Shown piece by piece: positions 1-7,207 of a DNA stretch of 9,804 bases. Both the position numbers and the translations under genes were made by a program. A model generated the notes under the pieces. The model worked only from the letters and a program-made list of their open reading frames with translations, had not been told where the DNA came from and did not search any database. Position 1 is the stretch's first letter. Every line of letters begins with the position of its first letter. Source of the stretch: Acidobacteriota bacterium (GTDB lineage: Bacteria > Acidobacteriota > Terriglobia > Acidiferrales > UBA7541); contig QHYP01000075.1 in assembly GCA_003224195.1 (NCBI GenBank), forward strand, positions 2,265 to 12,068. The letters are read 5' to 3'.

Positions 1-1
1 C

Positions 2-3000
2 ATCCGCGCACCGCGCGTGCACATCCGCGTCGAAAAGGATGGAAGAAGCAATTTGCCTTCGCCGCCGGCTCGCTCGGCTTCTTCAAAGCCTTTCAGCGAG
101 CGGCTCTTCGACATGCACATCCGCAAACTCACTCTCCAGGACGGCTGGATCCTGTACAACGACGTGCGCGCCCCGCTCTCGGTCGAAGGCCACGCATTTA
201 GCATTTCTCTCGCTTCCGGCGGTGCGCCAGGGCACACACTCTATGTCGGTACGGTGGAGTGGCAGCAAATGGATCTTACGGCGAAGCGATACCTGCCCGT
301 GCTCGCCGATGTTTCGGTCAAGTTCACCCTCTCGCACACCGGCTTCACTGCGGAACAGGCTGTCCTCCGCTTCGGCCATTCGCAGGTTGACGCCCAAGCC
401 GAACTCGCGGACTTCACGAACCCGGACTGGAAGTTTCGGTATCGGGGCTGGTTGCGGCTCGAGGACCTGCGCACGATTCTGCGCAGTCCCTTGACCCCTG
501 CGGGCCGCGTCGATTTCCGTGGCGAGGGTATTCTCGCCAAAGGCCAGCTCCGCAGCAGCGGCGGATATTCGGCAAGCGAAATCGTACTCAACTATCCCAT
601 CTTCCACGCTGCGGGATTCACCAGCCGCGGCAGCTTCCGGTTCAACAACGATGGGGCCGAAGTGCCTGAATTCACAGCGGAGGCATTCGGCGGCTGCGTG
701 CGCGGGCAAGTCTCGATGCGCTTACCGGGCCGCACATTTCTCGCGCAAACCCATACGGAAGGCGCGAGCTTGGCCGCCATCCTCGCGGCAACCAACCGCC
801 GCGACTTCCCCACGGAAGCCCTGCATTGGGACGCGAGGTTGACGGCCGACTCGGATGAAACGTGGACTGAGGCCTTCAAGCACTTTGAGGTCTCCGGCAC
901 TTCCAATTTCTCCGTGCCTGAAAAGCCCGCTGCCGCTCATATTCCCGTTGCCGGCCGCGCGGGCTTTCGCTACCAACAGGACCTTCGCCGCCTGACGCTC
1001 AGTCACACGGAACTCAGCACCGCATCGAGCCGCCTGAGCGCCTCCGGCCTCCTGGCGGCAAATAATTCTTCGCTCGATGTTGTCTTTGAAACCGGCGACC
1101 TTCTGCCTTGGAACGATTTCATTTACGCGATTCAAGGCAGCTCCGCCTCATCTCCGGATGCGGTGCCGATCGCTGGCGGCGCTCGATGGGACGGCCGCGT
1201 CGTCGGCCCCGTCGCTGAGCCCACGTTTCTGGGCCACGGGCGCGGCCAGCGCCTCCGTTACGGTTCTCTTTCGTGGGACCTTGTCGAAGGCGATGTCGTG
1301 TTTTCTCCCAGCGAGCTCTCCCTCACTCACACGCGTGCCCGCCGGGGCTCGATGGAAACTGAATTCGATGCCTCTCTCCAGCTCACGCGCTGGCGCTTCC
1401 GTCCCAATAACTCCTGGTCGGCCGATGCCAACCTGGAGCAAGCTTCGCTGCAAGATATGCAATATCTTCTCGGCGCCTCGTACCCCGCACACGGCCGCCT
1501 GACGGGCCAGTTCCACGGCCGCGGCACGCACGCCCAACCCGCCGTGAGCGGCCTGTTCGATCTCTCTGAGGCCGATGCGTATGGAATAGCCTTCAACCGT
1601 CTCCGCGGCCAGATCAATTGGGCGCCCGAAGAAGTCCGCATCGCCAACGCCGAGTTGCGTATTTTCGCGCCGGGCACGGAGGCTGGCCGCGGCGCGGGAA
1701 TCGTCACCGGCTCAGCGGGTTACCGTTTTGCTGACCGTAACGCCACCTTCGATCTCGTCGGTGCGTCGCTCCCGCTCGAAAATTTCGAGAAGCTCCATCT
1801 GAAGCGCCTGCCCGTGGGCGGCAAACTCAGCTTTCACCTGAATTCGCAAGGGCCTTTGATCGCGCAGCGTGGCGAAGGCGCCTTCCGCATCGTAGACTTG
1901 CGCGTCGGCCATGAAGTGATCGGCAGCTTCGAGGGCAATCTCTCTTCGGACGGACGAGAAGCCCAGCTCGAGGTCAATTCCGCCATGGCCGTGGGCAAAC
2001 TCTCCAGCACGGTGCGCGTTCGTCTCGAAGGCGAATTCCCTCTCACCGGAAAAATTCTTGTGGAGCACGTGGACCTCGACCCCTTCGTGCAGACCGCGCT
2101 GCGCCTTCCGGAGCTGACCGGCCACGGCGACACGGACGGGGAAATCCTTCTCAGCGGCGCGCTGTCGCGTCCTCAAAGCCTGACGATTGACGCCAATCTG
2201 ACCCGCCTGGTGCTCAACTACGCGAATGTGCGTCTGGAAAACGCCGGGCCCGTGCGGCTTCGGTCTTCCAGCGATGAGTTGCGCATTGATCAGGCCACCT
2301 TCCGCGGCACGGACACCAACCTTGCTGTGGCCGGCTCGGTTCGCTTCTCGGGCGCGCGCCAGCTCGCGCTGCGCCTCAACGGCGCCTGGGATCTCCGTCT
2401 GCTGACCGGCTTTTTTCCTCAACTCGAAGCCCGCGGCCCGGCGCAAATCAACGCTGATTTCGAAGGCTCGCTCGATCGCCCGCGCATCACCGGCAGAATG
2501 CACATCGAAAACGCCGCCGCGCGCTTGCGCGATTTTCCCACTGGGCTCAACAATCTCACCGGCGACTTCGTCTTCGACGCGACGCGCCTCTTCTTCGAGA
2601 ACGTCAGAGCCGAGGCCGGCGGCGGCGCGCTCTCGCTCGCCGGCACGGTGAGTTATGCCGACCGCCCGCTGCGCTACGACGTCACTGCGCGCTCCGCGCG
2701 CATCCGCATCCGTTATCCGGAAGGAATGAGCTGGCTCGCCGGCGGCGCTCTGCGTCTCACCGGGACGCCCGACGCCGCCCTGCTTTCCGGCCGCGTCTCC
2801 GTCGAGCGCGTCACCCTCTCGCAGGGGCTCCAGGTCGCGGGTATGCTCGTCTACGCCAAGGAGGGCATCACCGGTCCAACCACAAACTCGCCTTATCTCC
2901 GCAATTTGTCCTTCGACGTCGAAGCAGTCTCCGCCCCCGACGTCCGCCTGGAATGGCCCGGCGCGGAACTTGAAGCGGAGGCCAATCTGCGTGTGCGCGG

Positions 3001-3655
3001 CACCTGGGAGCATCCCATCATGCTCGGCCACATCCACATTCTCTCGGGCAACATGACTTTTGCCGGGAATCGCTACCGCGTGACCCACGGCGATCTGAAC
3101 TTCGCCAATCCTCTCCGGCTGGACCCCGTCCTGAACGTGGAAGCCAGCACCACGATCCAGCAGTATGAAATCACGCTGAACTTCAATGGTCCGGCCAGCA
3201 AGCTCTCTCTTTCCTACCGCTCCGATCCGCCTCTTCCTGCTACAGACATCGTCACGCTTTTGGCTTTGGGCCAAACCAGCTCCGAGGCCGAACTCCGCAC
3301 CGGAGGTACCACTCAGGGAGGCACGACGGGAGCGCAAGCTCTTCTCTCTGAAGCGATCTCCAGCCAACTCGGCGGACGGCTAGAGCGCCTCTTCGGCATT
3401 ACCCGGCTTCGCGTTGACCCGGGCCTCGGCGCGCTCGGCGCTTCCGGATCCAGCCAGACCGCCGCCGCGCGCGTCACCGTCGAACAGCAGGTGGCGCGCA
3501 ACCTCACCATCACGTACATCACCGATGTGACTTCCACGCAGCAGCAGGTGATTCAGGTGGAGTACAACGTGGATCGCAACGTGTCCATTGTCGCCCTGCG
3601 CGATCAGAACGGCACGTTCGGCCTCGATATCAAATTCAAGAAGCGATTCAAATAA
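2..3655 (+). CDS. tamB: TamB-like translocation and assembly module protein (DUF490 family), 5' end outside window
   Basis: This is a very large, largely beta-strand envelope protein of the AsmA/TamB superfamily. Known family members are anchored in the inner membrane, span the periplasm, and work in outer-membrane protein assembly or lipid transport. The frame is open to the left edge with no stop. The first residues (IRAPRVHIRVEKDGRSNLP, then a HIRKLTLQDGWILYND stretch) resemble the AsmA-like region that normally lies some way inside the protein. So the real start and the N-terminal membrane anchor are upstream; the GTG at 17 is not a credible start. About 1217 residues are visible, close to the full length of E. 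coli TamB. The C-terminal DUF490 domain occupies roughly the last 350 residues. It contains the SDPPLPATDIVTLLALG motif (about nt 3220-3270) and ends in the typical strand GLDIKFKKRFK. Short AsmA-like repeated strands fill the middle. No frameshift was seen. Family call is firm; the exact role in this organism is inferred. Confidence 0.92.
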   Translation: MRAPRVHIRVEKDGRSNLPSPPARSASSKPFSERLFDMHIRKLTLQDGWILYNDVRAPLSVEGHAFSISLASGGAPGHTLYVGTVEWQQMDLTAKRYLPVLADVSVKFTLSHTGFTAEQAVLRFGHSQVDAQAELADFTNPDWKFRYRGWLRLEDLRTILRSPLTPAGRVDFRGEGILAKGQLRSSGGYSASEIVLNYPIFHAAGFTSRGSFRFNNDGAEVPEFTAEAFGGCVRGQVSMRLPGRTFLAQTHTEGASLAAILAATNRRDFPTEALHWDARLTADSDETWTEAFKHFEVSGTSNFSVPEKPAAAHIPVAGRAGFRYQQDLRRLTLSHTELSTASSRLSASGLLAANNSSLDVVFETGDLLPWNDFIYAIQGSSASSPDAVPIAGGARWDGRVVGPVAEPTFLGHGRGQRLRYGSLSWDLVEGDVVFSPSELSLTHTRARRGSMETEFDASLQLTRWRFRPNNSWSADANLEQASLQDMQYLLGASYPAHGRLTGQFHGRGTHAQPAVSGLFDLSEADAYGIAFNRLRGQINWAPEEVRIANAELRIFAPGTEAGRGAGIVTGSAGYRFADRNATFDLVGASLPLENFEKLHLKRLPVGGKLSFHLNSQGPLIAQRGEGAFRIVDLRVGHEVIGSFEGNLSSDGREAQLEVNSAMAVGKLSSTVRVRLEGEFPLTGKILVEHVDLDPFVQTALRLPELTGHGDTDGEILLSGALSRPQSLTIDANLTRLVLNYANVRLENAGPVRLRSSSDELRIDQATFRGTDTNLAVAGSVRFSGARQLALRLNGAWDLRLLTGFFPQLEARGPAQINADFEGSLDRPRITGRMHIENAAARLRDFPTGLNNLTGDFVFDATRLFFENVRAEAGGGALSLAGTVSYADRPLRYDVTARSARIRIRYPEGMSWLAGGALRLTGTPDAALLSGRVSVERVTLSQGLQVAGMLVYAKEGITGPTTNSPYLRNLSFDVEAVSAPDVRLEWPGAELEAEANLRVRGTWEHPIMLGHIHILSGNMTFAGNRYRVTHGDLNFANPLRLDPVLNVEASTTIQQYEITLNFNGPASKLSLSYRSDPPLPATDIVTLLALGQTSSEAELRTGGTTQGGTTGAQALLSEAISSQLGGRLERLFGITRLRVDPGLGALGASGSSQTAAARVTVEQQVARNLTITYITDVTSTQQQVIQVEYNVDRNVSIVALRDQNGTFGLDIKFKKRFK

Positions 3656-3666
3656 GGCAGGTTGCC
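3656..3666 (-). terminator. possible weak terminator hairpin between convergent genes
   Basis: In the 22-base gap between the tamB stop and the convergent DUF2059 stop there is a 4-bp inverted repeat, GGCA-GGT-TGCC. Read on the minus strand it is followed by TTATTT, so it could weakly terminate transcription of the DUF2059 gene. The stem is short and the T tract is interrupted, so this is only a candidate. No better terminator is visible for either gene. Confidence 0.2.
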
Positions 3667-3677
3667 CGCTGGCCCGA

Positions 3678-4316
3678 TTATGGCTGCGGCTGCGAGGGAG
3701 GTTGCTGCCGTACCGCCTGCTGTTGCTGCTGTTGCCTCTGCTGCCAGCGGCGTCCGCCCGGCCCGAGCCGCGCCGACTGTCCGACATCGGGGTTCTGCGC
3801 CTTCATCTCCGCCAGAACTTCCTTCGCCACTCGCGCGCTCAGTTCGCGGCTCTCCGCTTGTACCTCCCGCGTGACACGCGGCGTCTCGGAGGCGGTCTTT
3901 TGCCCGAGCGGCGAGCCGTAGAACTGCAGTAGGCCCTTGACCTCGTCGGCGGTGAAATGCTTGTCGTAAGCGGCGACGATCTTGTCCGAAAGCTCGCTTG
4001 CGTTGTACCGCGCCTTGAACTTGTCCACGAAAGCGTTCACAAACGCCTCCGCCCGGTCGTTGTTCGGCATGGTGGCAAGCAGCCGCTCGCGGTACTGCTC
4101 GGCGGCGGCGTTGGTGGCCTCCTCGATCGTGTCCTTGGCCCCCATCAACTCCATCAGCGAGCGAATGTCGGCCTCTTTTGCAGGATCGATCGCCGTCCGT
4201 TGCGCCGTAGCGGATGTCCCGTCCTGCCCTGGCGACTGCGGGTTCTGCGAAGCAAATCCAATCACCACAAAGAATGTTCCGACGTACAGAGCCAACAGCG
4301 CCAGTGCCGCTTTCAT
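3678..4316 (-). CDS. secreted DUF2059 domain protein with glutamine-rich C-terminus
   Basis: A 212-residue exported protein of unknown biochemical function. I chose the ATG at 4316 because it begins a clear Sec signal peptide (MKAALALLALYVGTFFVVIGFASQ). It is also preceded by GGAG at 4323-4326, six bases from the ATG. The frame stays open upstream to 4571, but that extension has no signal-like features. There is no lipobox cysteine, so the product is probably periplasmic or secreted. Residues about 45-175 are helical and match the DUF2059 pattern, with the diagnostic LLQFYGSPLGQK at about 129-140. After the domain comes a glycine/arginine hinge, then a low-complexity tail (residues 191-212) with 12 glutamines in 22 residues plus prolines. 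The gene converges on tamB and is divergent from the permease gene. Domain call is good; function is unknown. Confidence 0.85.
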   Translation of the reverse strand: MKAALALLALYVGTFFVVIGFASQNPQSPGQDGTSATAQRTAIDPAKEADIRSLMELMGAKDTIEEATNAAAEQYRERLLATMPNNDRAEAFVNAFVDKFKARYNASELSDKIVAAYDKHFTADEVKGLLQFYGSPLGQKTASETPRVTREVQAESRELSARVAKEVLAEMKAQNPDVGQSARLGPGGRRWQQRQQQQQQAVRQQPPSQPQP

Positions 4317-4322
4317 GCCCGT

Positions 4323-4349
4323 CTCCAGACCGTTGACCGCTATGCGGTC
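4323..4349 (-). promoter_or_regulatory. Shine-Dalgarno and upstream inverted repeat in the DUF2059 leader
   Basis: The ribosome binding site GGAG (complement of 4323-4326) sets the start at 4316. Eight bases further upstream lies a perfect 6-bp inverted repeat with a 3-base loop, GACCGC-TAT-GCGGTC on the plus strand (4335-4349). In the mRNA this would be a stable small hairpin just 5' of the ribosome binding site. It could equally be a DNA operator half-site pair. The repeat is directly visible; any regulatory role is inferred. Confidence 0.4.
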
Positions 4350-4382
4350 ACAAATAGAAAAGATGACCTTAGGACCATCTGG

Positions 4383-4411
4383 ACGGTAGTCTAGAGAAAG
4401 GCGCTCGCCAA
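4383..4411 (-). promoter_or_regulatory. candidate sigma-70 promoter for the DUF2059 gene
   Basis: On the minus strand there is TTGGCG (complement of 4406-4411), a 17-base spacer, and TACCGT (complement of 4383-4388). The -35 matches consensus at 4 of 6 positions. The -10 matches at 3 of 6, including the important first, second and last bases. It would give a leader of about 60 bases that includes the 4335-4349 hairpin. The call is weak because the -10 is poor. Confidence 0.22.
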
Positions 4412-4414
4412 CGC

Positions 4415-4467
4415 ACCGCCCGGGAAGTACAGGCGTTCTCTCCCGGAAACTGACCGCCCGGACAGGC
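4415..4467. repeat. imperfect direct repeat and inverted repeat in the divergent intergenic region
   Basis: The 9-mer ACCGCCCGG occurs at 4415-4423 and again at 4453-4461, 38 bases apart. Each copy is followed by ACAGGC: directly at 4462-4467 for the second copy, after five extra bases at 4429-4434 for the first. Between them CCGGGA (4420-4425) and TCCCGG (4441-4446) form a 6-bp inverted repeat with a 15-base gap. This lies between the DUF2059 and permease promoters, where a regulator of either gene could bind. It could also be chance in GC-rich DNA. Confidence 0.35.
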
Positions 4468-4471
4468 CGCA

Positions 4472-4512
4472 TTTCGCTTACGAAAAGAGCGTTTCTGCTA
4501 CGATGGCGCGCC
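4472..4512 (+). promoter_or_regulatory. candidate extended -10 promoter of the permease gene
   Basis: TGC-TACGAT (TG at 4496-4497, -10 at 4499-4504) fits an extended -10 element. No good -35 is present; the closest is CTTACG at 4477-4482 with a 16-base spacer. A transcript would be expected to start at about 4511-4512, one or two bases before the ATG at 4513. That fits the absence of any Shine-Dalgarno near this ATG. The -35 region is covered by a perfect 5-bp inverted repeat, TTTCG-CTTA-CGAAA (4472-4485), a possible operator. Motifs are visible; activity is inferred. Confidence 0.4.
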
Positions 4513-5931
4513 ATGCCCGACGCCCCAATCCGCGCCGCGCCCGCCTCCGCAGAAAACGCCGATACGCTCATCCAGCGCGAAGCCGGCCTTCACCACGAGC
4601 TCGCGCCGCGCCAGGTCGCCCTGATTGGCCTCGGCTCCACGATTGGCACGGGCCTCTTTCTCGGCAGCGCCATCTCCGTCAAGCAAGCCGGCCCCGCCGT
4701 CGTGCTGAGTTTTCTCGCCGGCGCGCTCATCACGCTCACGGTGATGTGGGCCCTCGCCGAAATGGCCGTCGCGCATCCCGCCGCGGGCTCTTTCGGCCTT
4801 TACGGCGAAATGTTCCTTAACCCCTGGGCCGGCTTCGCTATCCGCTATACGTATTGGCTGACGCTGGTCGTCATCGTCGGCAGTGAAGTCGTGGCCGCGG
4901 CCATTTACTGCAAACTGTGGTTCCCCACGGTCCCATCCTGGCTCTGGATTGCCGCGTTTTCCGCCGTGATCGTCTACGCGAACACCGTCAGCATCGGACA
5001 TTTCGGCGAATTCGAGTACTGGCTCGCGATGATCAAGGTCGTGACCATCGTTCTCTTCCTCGTCCTTGGCGCCGCCCTTCTGCTTGGCATCGGCTTCCCC
5101 CGCAGCGGCGCTGCCAACTACACTGCCCACGGCGGCTTTCTGCCCCACGGATGGTCTGGCGTCGGCCTTGGCGTCACCATGGCCATCTTCAGCTATCTGG
5201 GTCTCGAAGTCGTGGGAGCGACCGCGGGCGAAGCCGCGAATCCCCGCGTCGCCGTGCCCCGCGCTCTCCGCCGCACGCTTCTTTATCTCGTGCTCTTCTA
5301 CGTCGGCAGCCTCGGTCTCGTTGTGGGTCTCGTGCCGTGGAATCAGGTTGGGCTCGGCGAAAGCCCTTTCGTATATGTCCTGCGGACCGTCGGCATCCGC
5401 CGCGCCGCCGACGTGATGAACTTCGTCGTTCTCACTGCTGCGCTTTCGAGCGCCCTCTGCAATCTCTACTTCACCTCGCGCCTGCTCTTCTCCCTGGCCC
5501 GCGGCGGATACGCCCCCGCCGCGCTGGGCCGCCTCAACAAGCGCGGCATGCCCGCCCTCGCCGCACTGGCCTCGAGCGCCGGCATGGTCGCCGCCGTCTT
5601 TCTCTCTCGCGCCTTTCAGGACACCGCATTTGTCTTCATGATTGGTGTCGCGTTCTTCGGCGGGCCTTTCATCTGGATCATGATTCTCGCCACGCATCTC
5701 GCCTTTCGCCGCGCCGTTGCGCGCGGGCCCGATCCGCCGCCGCGCTTCGCCCCGCCCGGCCCATGGAGTTCGCTCTTCGGCCTCGCCGCCTTGATCGCTG
5801 TCCTTGTCTCCACTTGGTGGATTCCCGAATTTCACATCACTCTTCTCACCGGCCCGCCCTGGCTCGCCTTCATCTCCCTCTGCTATTGGATCTGGACTCG
5901 CGCCAATCGCCGTCCTTCCTCCGCTGGGTAA
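4513..5931 (+). CDS. APC-superfamily amino acid permease
   Basis: A 472-residue inner-membrane transporter, probably a proton-coupled importer of an amino acid; the substrate cannot be read from sequence. After a 25-residue cytoplasmic N-terminus comes HHELAPRQ (27-34) and the TM1 signature GLGSTIGTGLFLGSA (39-53), whose unwound glycine-rich stretch binds the substrate backbone in this family. LAEMAVAHPAAGSFGLYGEM (81-100) follows. TM6 holds FSYLGLEVVGATAGEAANP (226-244), the family's second substrate-binding segment. About 12 hydrophobic helices can be traced to the C-terminus, matching the usual length of 450-500. It most resembles the AAT (GABA/lysine/aromatic permease) branch. The ATG at 4513 lacks a ribosome binding site but no better in-frame start precedes the conserved HHEL block. 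An ATG at 4503 is out of frame. It is alone on its promoter; the next gene starts 120 bases later. Confidence 0.9.
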   Translation: MPDAPIRAAPASAENADTLIQREAGLHHELAPRQVALIGLGSTIGTGLFLGSAISVKQAGPAVVLSFLAGALITLTVMWALAEMAVAHPAAGSFGLYGEMFLNPWAGFAIRYTYWLTLVVIVGSEVVAAAIYCKLWFPTVPSWLWIAAFSAVIVYANTVSIGHFGEFEYWLAMIKVVTIVLFLVLGAALLLGIGFPRSGAANYTAHGGFLPHGWSGVGLGVTMAIFSYLGLEVVGATAGEAANPRVAVPRALRRTLLYLVLFYVGSLGLVVGLVPWNQVGLGESPFVYVLRTVGIRRAADVMNFVVLTAALSSALCNLYFTSRLLFSLARGGYAPAALGRLNKRGMPALAALASSAGMVAAVFLSRAFQDTAFVFMIGVAFFGGPFIWIMILATHLAFRRAVARGPDPPPRFAPPGPWSSLFGLAALIAVLVSTWWIPEFHITLLTGPPWLAFISLCYWIWTRANRRPSSAG

Positions 5932-5948
5932 GCCAGCCGATCCGCGCC

Positions 5949-5977
5949 TTGTCAGCGCATATATAGTTTGCTAGACG
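5949..5977 (+). promoter_or_regulatory. candidate promoter upstream of the aminotransferase operon
   Basis: The 120-base gap after the permease contains the only AT-rich patch nearby, with TATATA/TATAGT at 5960-5967. It also has TTGTCA (5949-5954, 5 of 6 to the -35 consensus) followed at 17 bases by TAGACG (5972-5977, 3 of 6). Either arrangement would give a leader of about 70-80 bases before the ATG at 6052. The two signals are not in ideal register with each other, so the exact promoter is uncertain. Confidence 0.3.
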
Positions 5978-6051
5978 CTGGTGACTGGCGGCATCATACC
6001 GGAAGCGATTGCACCGCGTCGGCACGTATGCGCGGGCAAGGATCCCGCAGA

Positions 6052-7207
6052 ATGGATGATCTTCTCCACTGGCGCCAGGAATTCCCCATCCTCGAGCGCG
6101 CCACCTATCTGATCAGCAATTCCCTCGGCGCCATGCCCCGCGCTGTCTATGACGGGCTGCGCGATTATGCCGACCTCTGGAACACGCGCGGGGTCCGCGC
6201 TTGGGAAGAAGGCTGGTGGGAGATGGCCGCGCGGCGCCGCGCCCGGCGAACTGTCGCTTCACCAGAACGTTACGCTCACCCAGGCCGTCATCGCCTCTTG
6301 CTTCGATTTCCGAGGCCCGCGCAACAAAATCGTGATGACCGATCTCGAATTTCCATCCATACAATACTTCTACCACGAGCAGCGCCGCCACGGCGCCCGC
6401 GTCGAAACCGTTCCCAGCGCGGACGGCATCCGCCTCCCGCTCGAAAAATTCCTCGCCGCCATCGATGACACCACTCTCCTCGTCCCCATTTCCCTCGTCC
6501 TTTTCCGCAGCTCCTTCATCGTAGACGCCCGCGCCATCGTCGAGCGCGCCCACCGCGTCGGTGCTCACGTGATCCTCGATTGCTTCCAGGCCGCGGGCAC
6601 CATCCCCGTGGATGTCCGCGGGCTCGGCGTCGATTTCGCCGTCGGCGGCGTCCTCAAATGGCTTTGCGGCGGGCCCGGCGTGGCCTATCTTTACGTACGT
6701 GAAGATCTCCGCTCGCGCCTGCGCCCCGCGCTCACCGGGTGGCTCGCGCATCGCCAGCCGTTCGCCTTTGAACCAGGACCCATCGATCGTCGCGAAGATT
6801 CCTACCGCTTCTTGAACGGTACGCCGCACATCCCCGCTCTCTACGCATGCCAGCCAGGGCTCGACATCGTCAACGACGCCGGCGTGGCCGCCATCCGCGA
6901 AAAATCCACCCGCCTCACCGCGCGCATCATGGCCGGAGCCGCAGCGCGCGGCTGGCGGATCCGCACGCCCGAGCATCCCGCCGAGCGCGCTGGGACCGTC
7001 TCCGTAGATTGCCCGCATTCCACGGAAGTCTGCCGCGAACTCCTCGCTCGCGATATCCTCGTGGATTGGCGGCCGAATGCCGGTATTCGCCTTTCGCCGC
7101 ATTTCTACAATCGGGAAGAAGAATGTGACTCCGCTCTCGAACAAATGGATGAGATTCTTCGCACTCGCGCGTGGGAAAAACATACTGCGGTCGTCTCCCA
7201 TGCCTGA
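6052..7207 (+). pseudogene. class V (kynureninase-like) PLP-dependent aminotransferase, frameshifted with an apparent internal deletion
   Basis: The product would be a fold-type I PLP enzyme of the aminotransferase class V/kynureninase group, about 385-395 residues if intact; its substrate is unknown. The start is the ATG at 6052, with AAGGA at 6038-6042 nine bases upstream. Residues 1-60 (MDDLLHWRQEFPILERATYL... to EEGWWEMAA) are in one frame up to 6231. The family match then resumes in the next frame at 6233 with GAAPGELSLHQNVTLTQ and runs to the stop at 7205-7207. That part carries the PLP-contacting Asp (DCFQAAG, codon 6578-6580), the Schiff-base Lys (VGGVLKWLCGGPG, codon 6656-6658) and GTPHIPAL. 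From memory of the family, about 11-12 residues are missing at the junction, inside a GCCGCG-rich run at about 6226-6238. Read straight through, the first frame ends at 6468 as a 138-residue fragment lacking the catalytic Lys. The cause is either a real deletion or an assembly error. Confidence 0.82.

Noticed and set aside
17..19. GTG at 17 as the true start of the TamB protein
   Set aside because: The frame is open to the window edge, there is no ribosome binding site, and the N-terminal membrane anchor expected of the family is absent downstream of it.
1712..3367. 551-codon open frame on the minus strand opposite tamB
   Set aside because: The frame is open because of strong GC bias at third codon positions in tamB. 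Its translation is rich in Arg, Gly, Ala and Glu with no domain pattern, while the plus strand encodes a clear TamB family protein.
3588..3932. Plus-strand open frame overlapping the DUF2059 gene
   Set aside because: Its Leu/Arg-rich translation is the antisense of the CAG-rich glutamine tail and helical domain. The minus-strand frame has a signal peptide, ribosome binding site and family motif.
4503..4820. Out-of-frame ATG at 4503 just upstream of the permease start as a separate small gene
   Set aside because: The 105-codon frame is Arg-rich with no recognisable pattern and lies wholly inside the permease, whose own start at 4513 fits the conserved N-terminus.
4498..5835. 445-codon minus-strand open frame opposite the permease
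   Set aside because: Its translation is an extremely hydrophilic Glu/Gly/Asp/Arg-rich sequence, the usual antisense image of a hydrophobic transporter. The plus strand has all the permease motifs.
6226..6238. Programmed ribosomal frameshifting to explain the split aminotransferase
   Set aside because: There is no slippery heptamer, only a GCCGCG run. Residues expected between the two parts appear to be missing rather than just shifted, which slippage would not explain.
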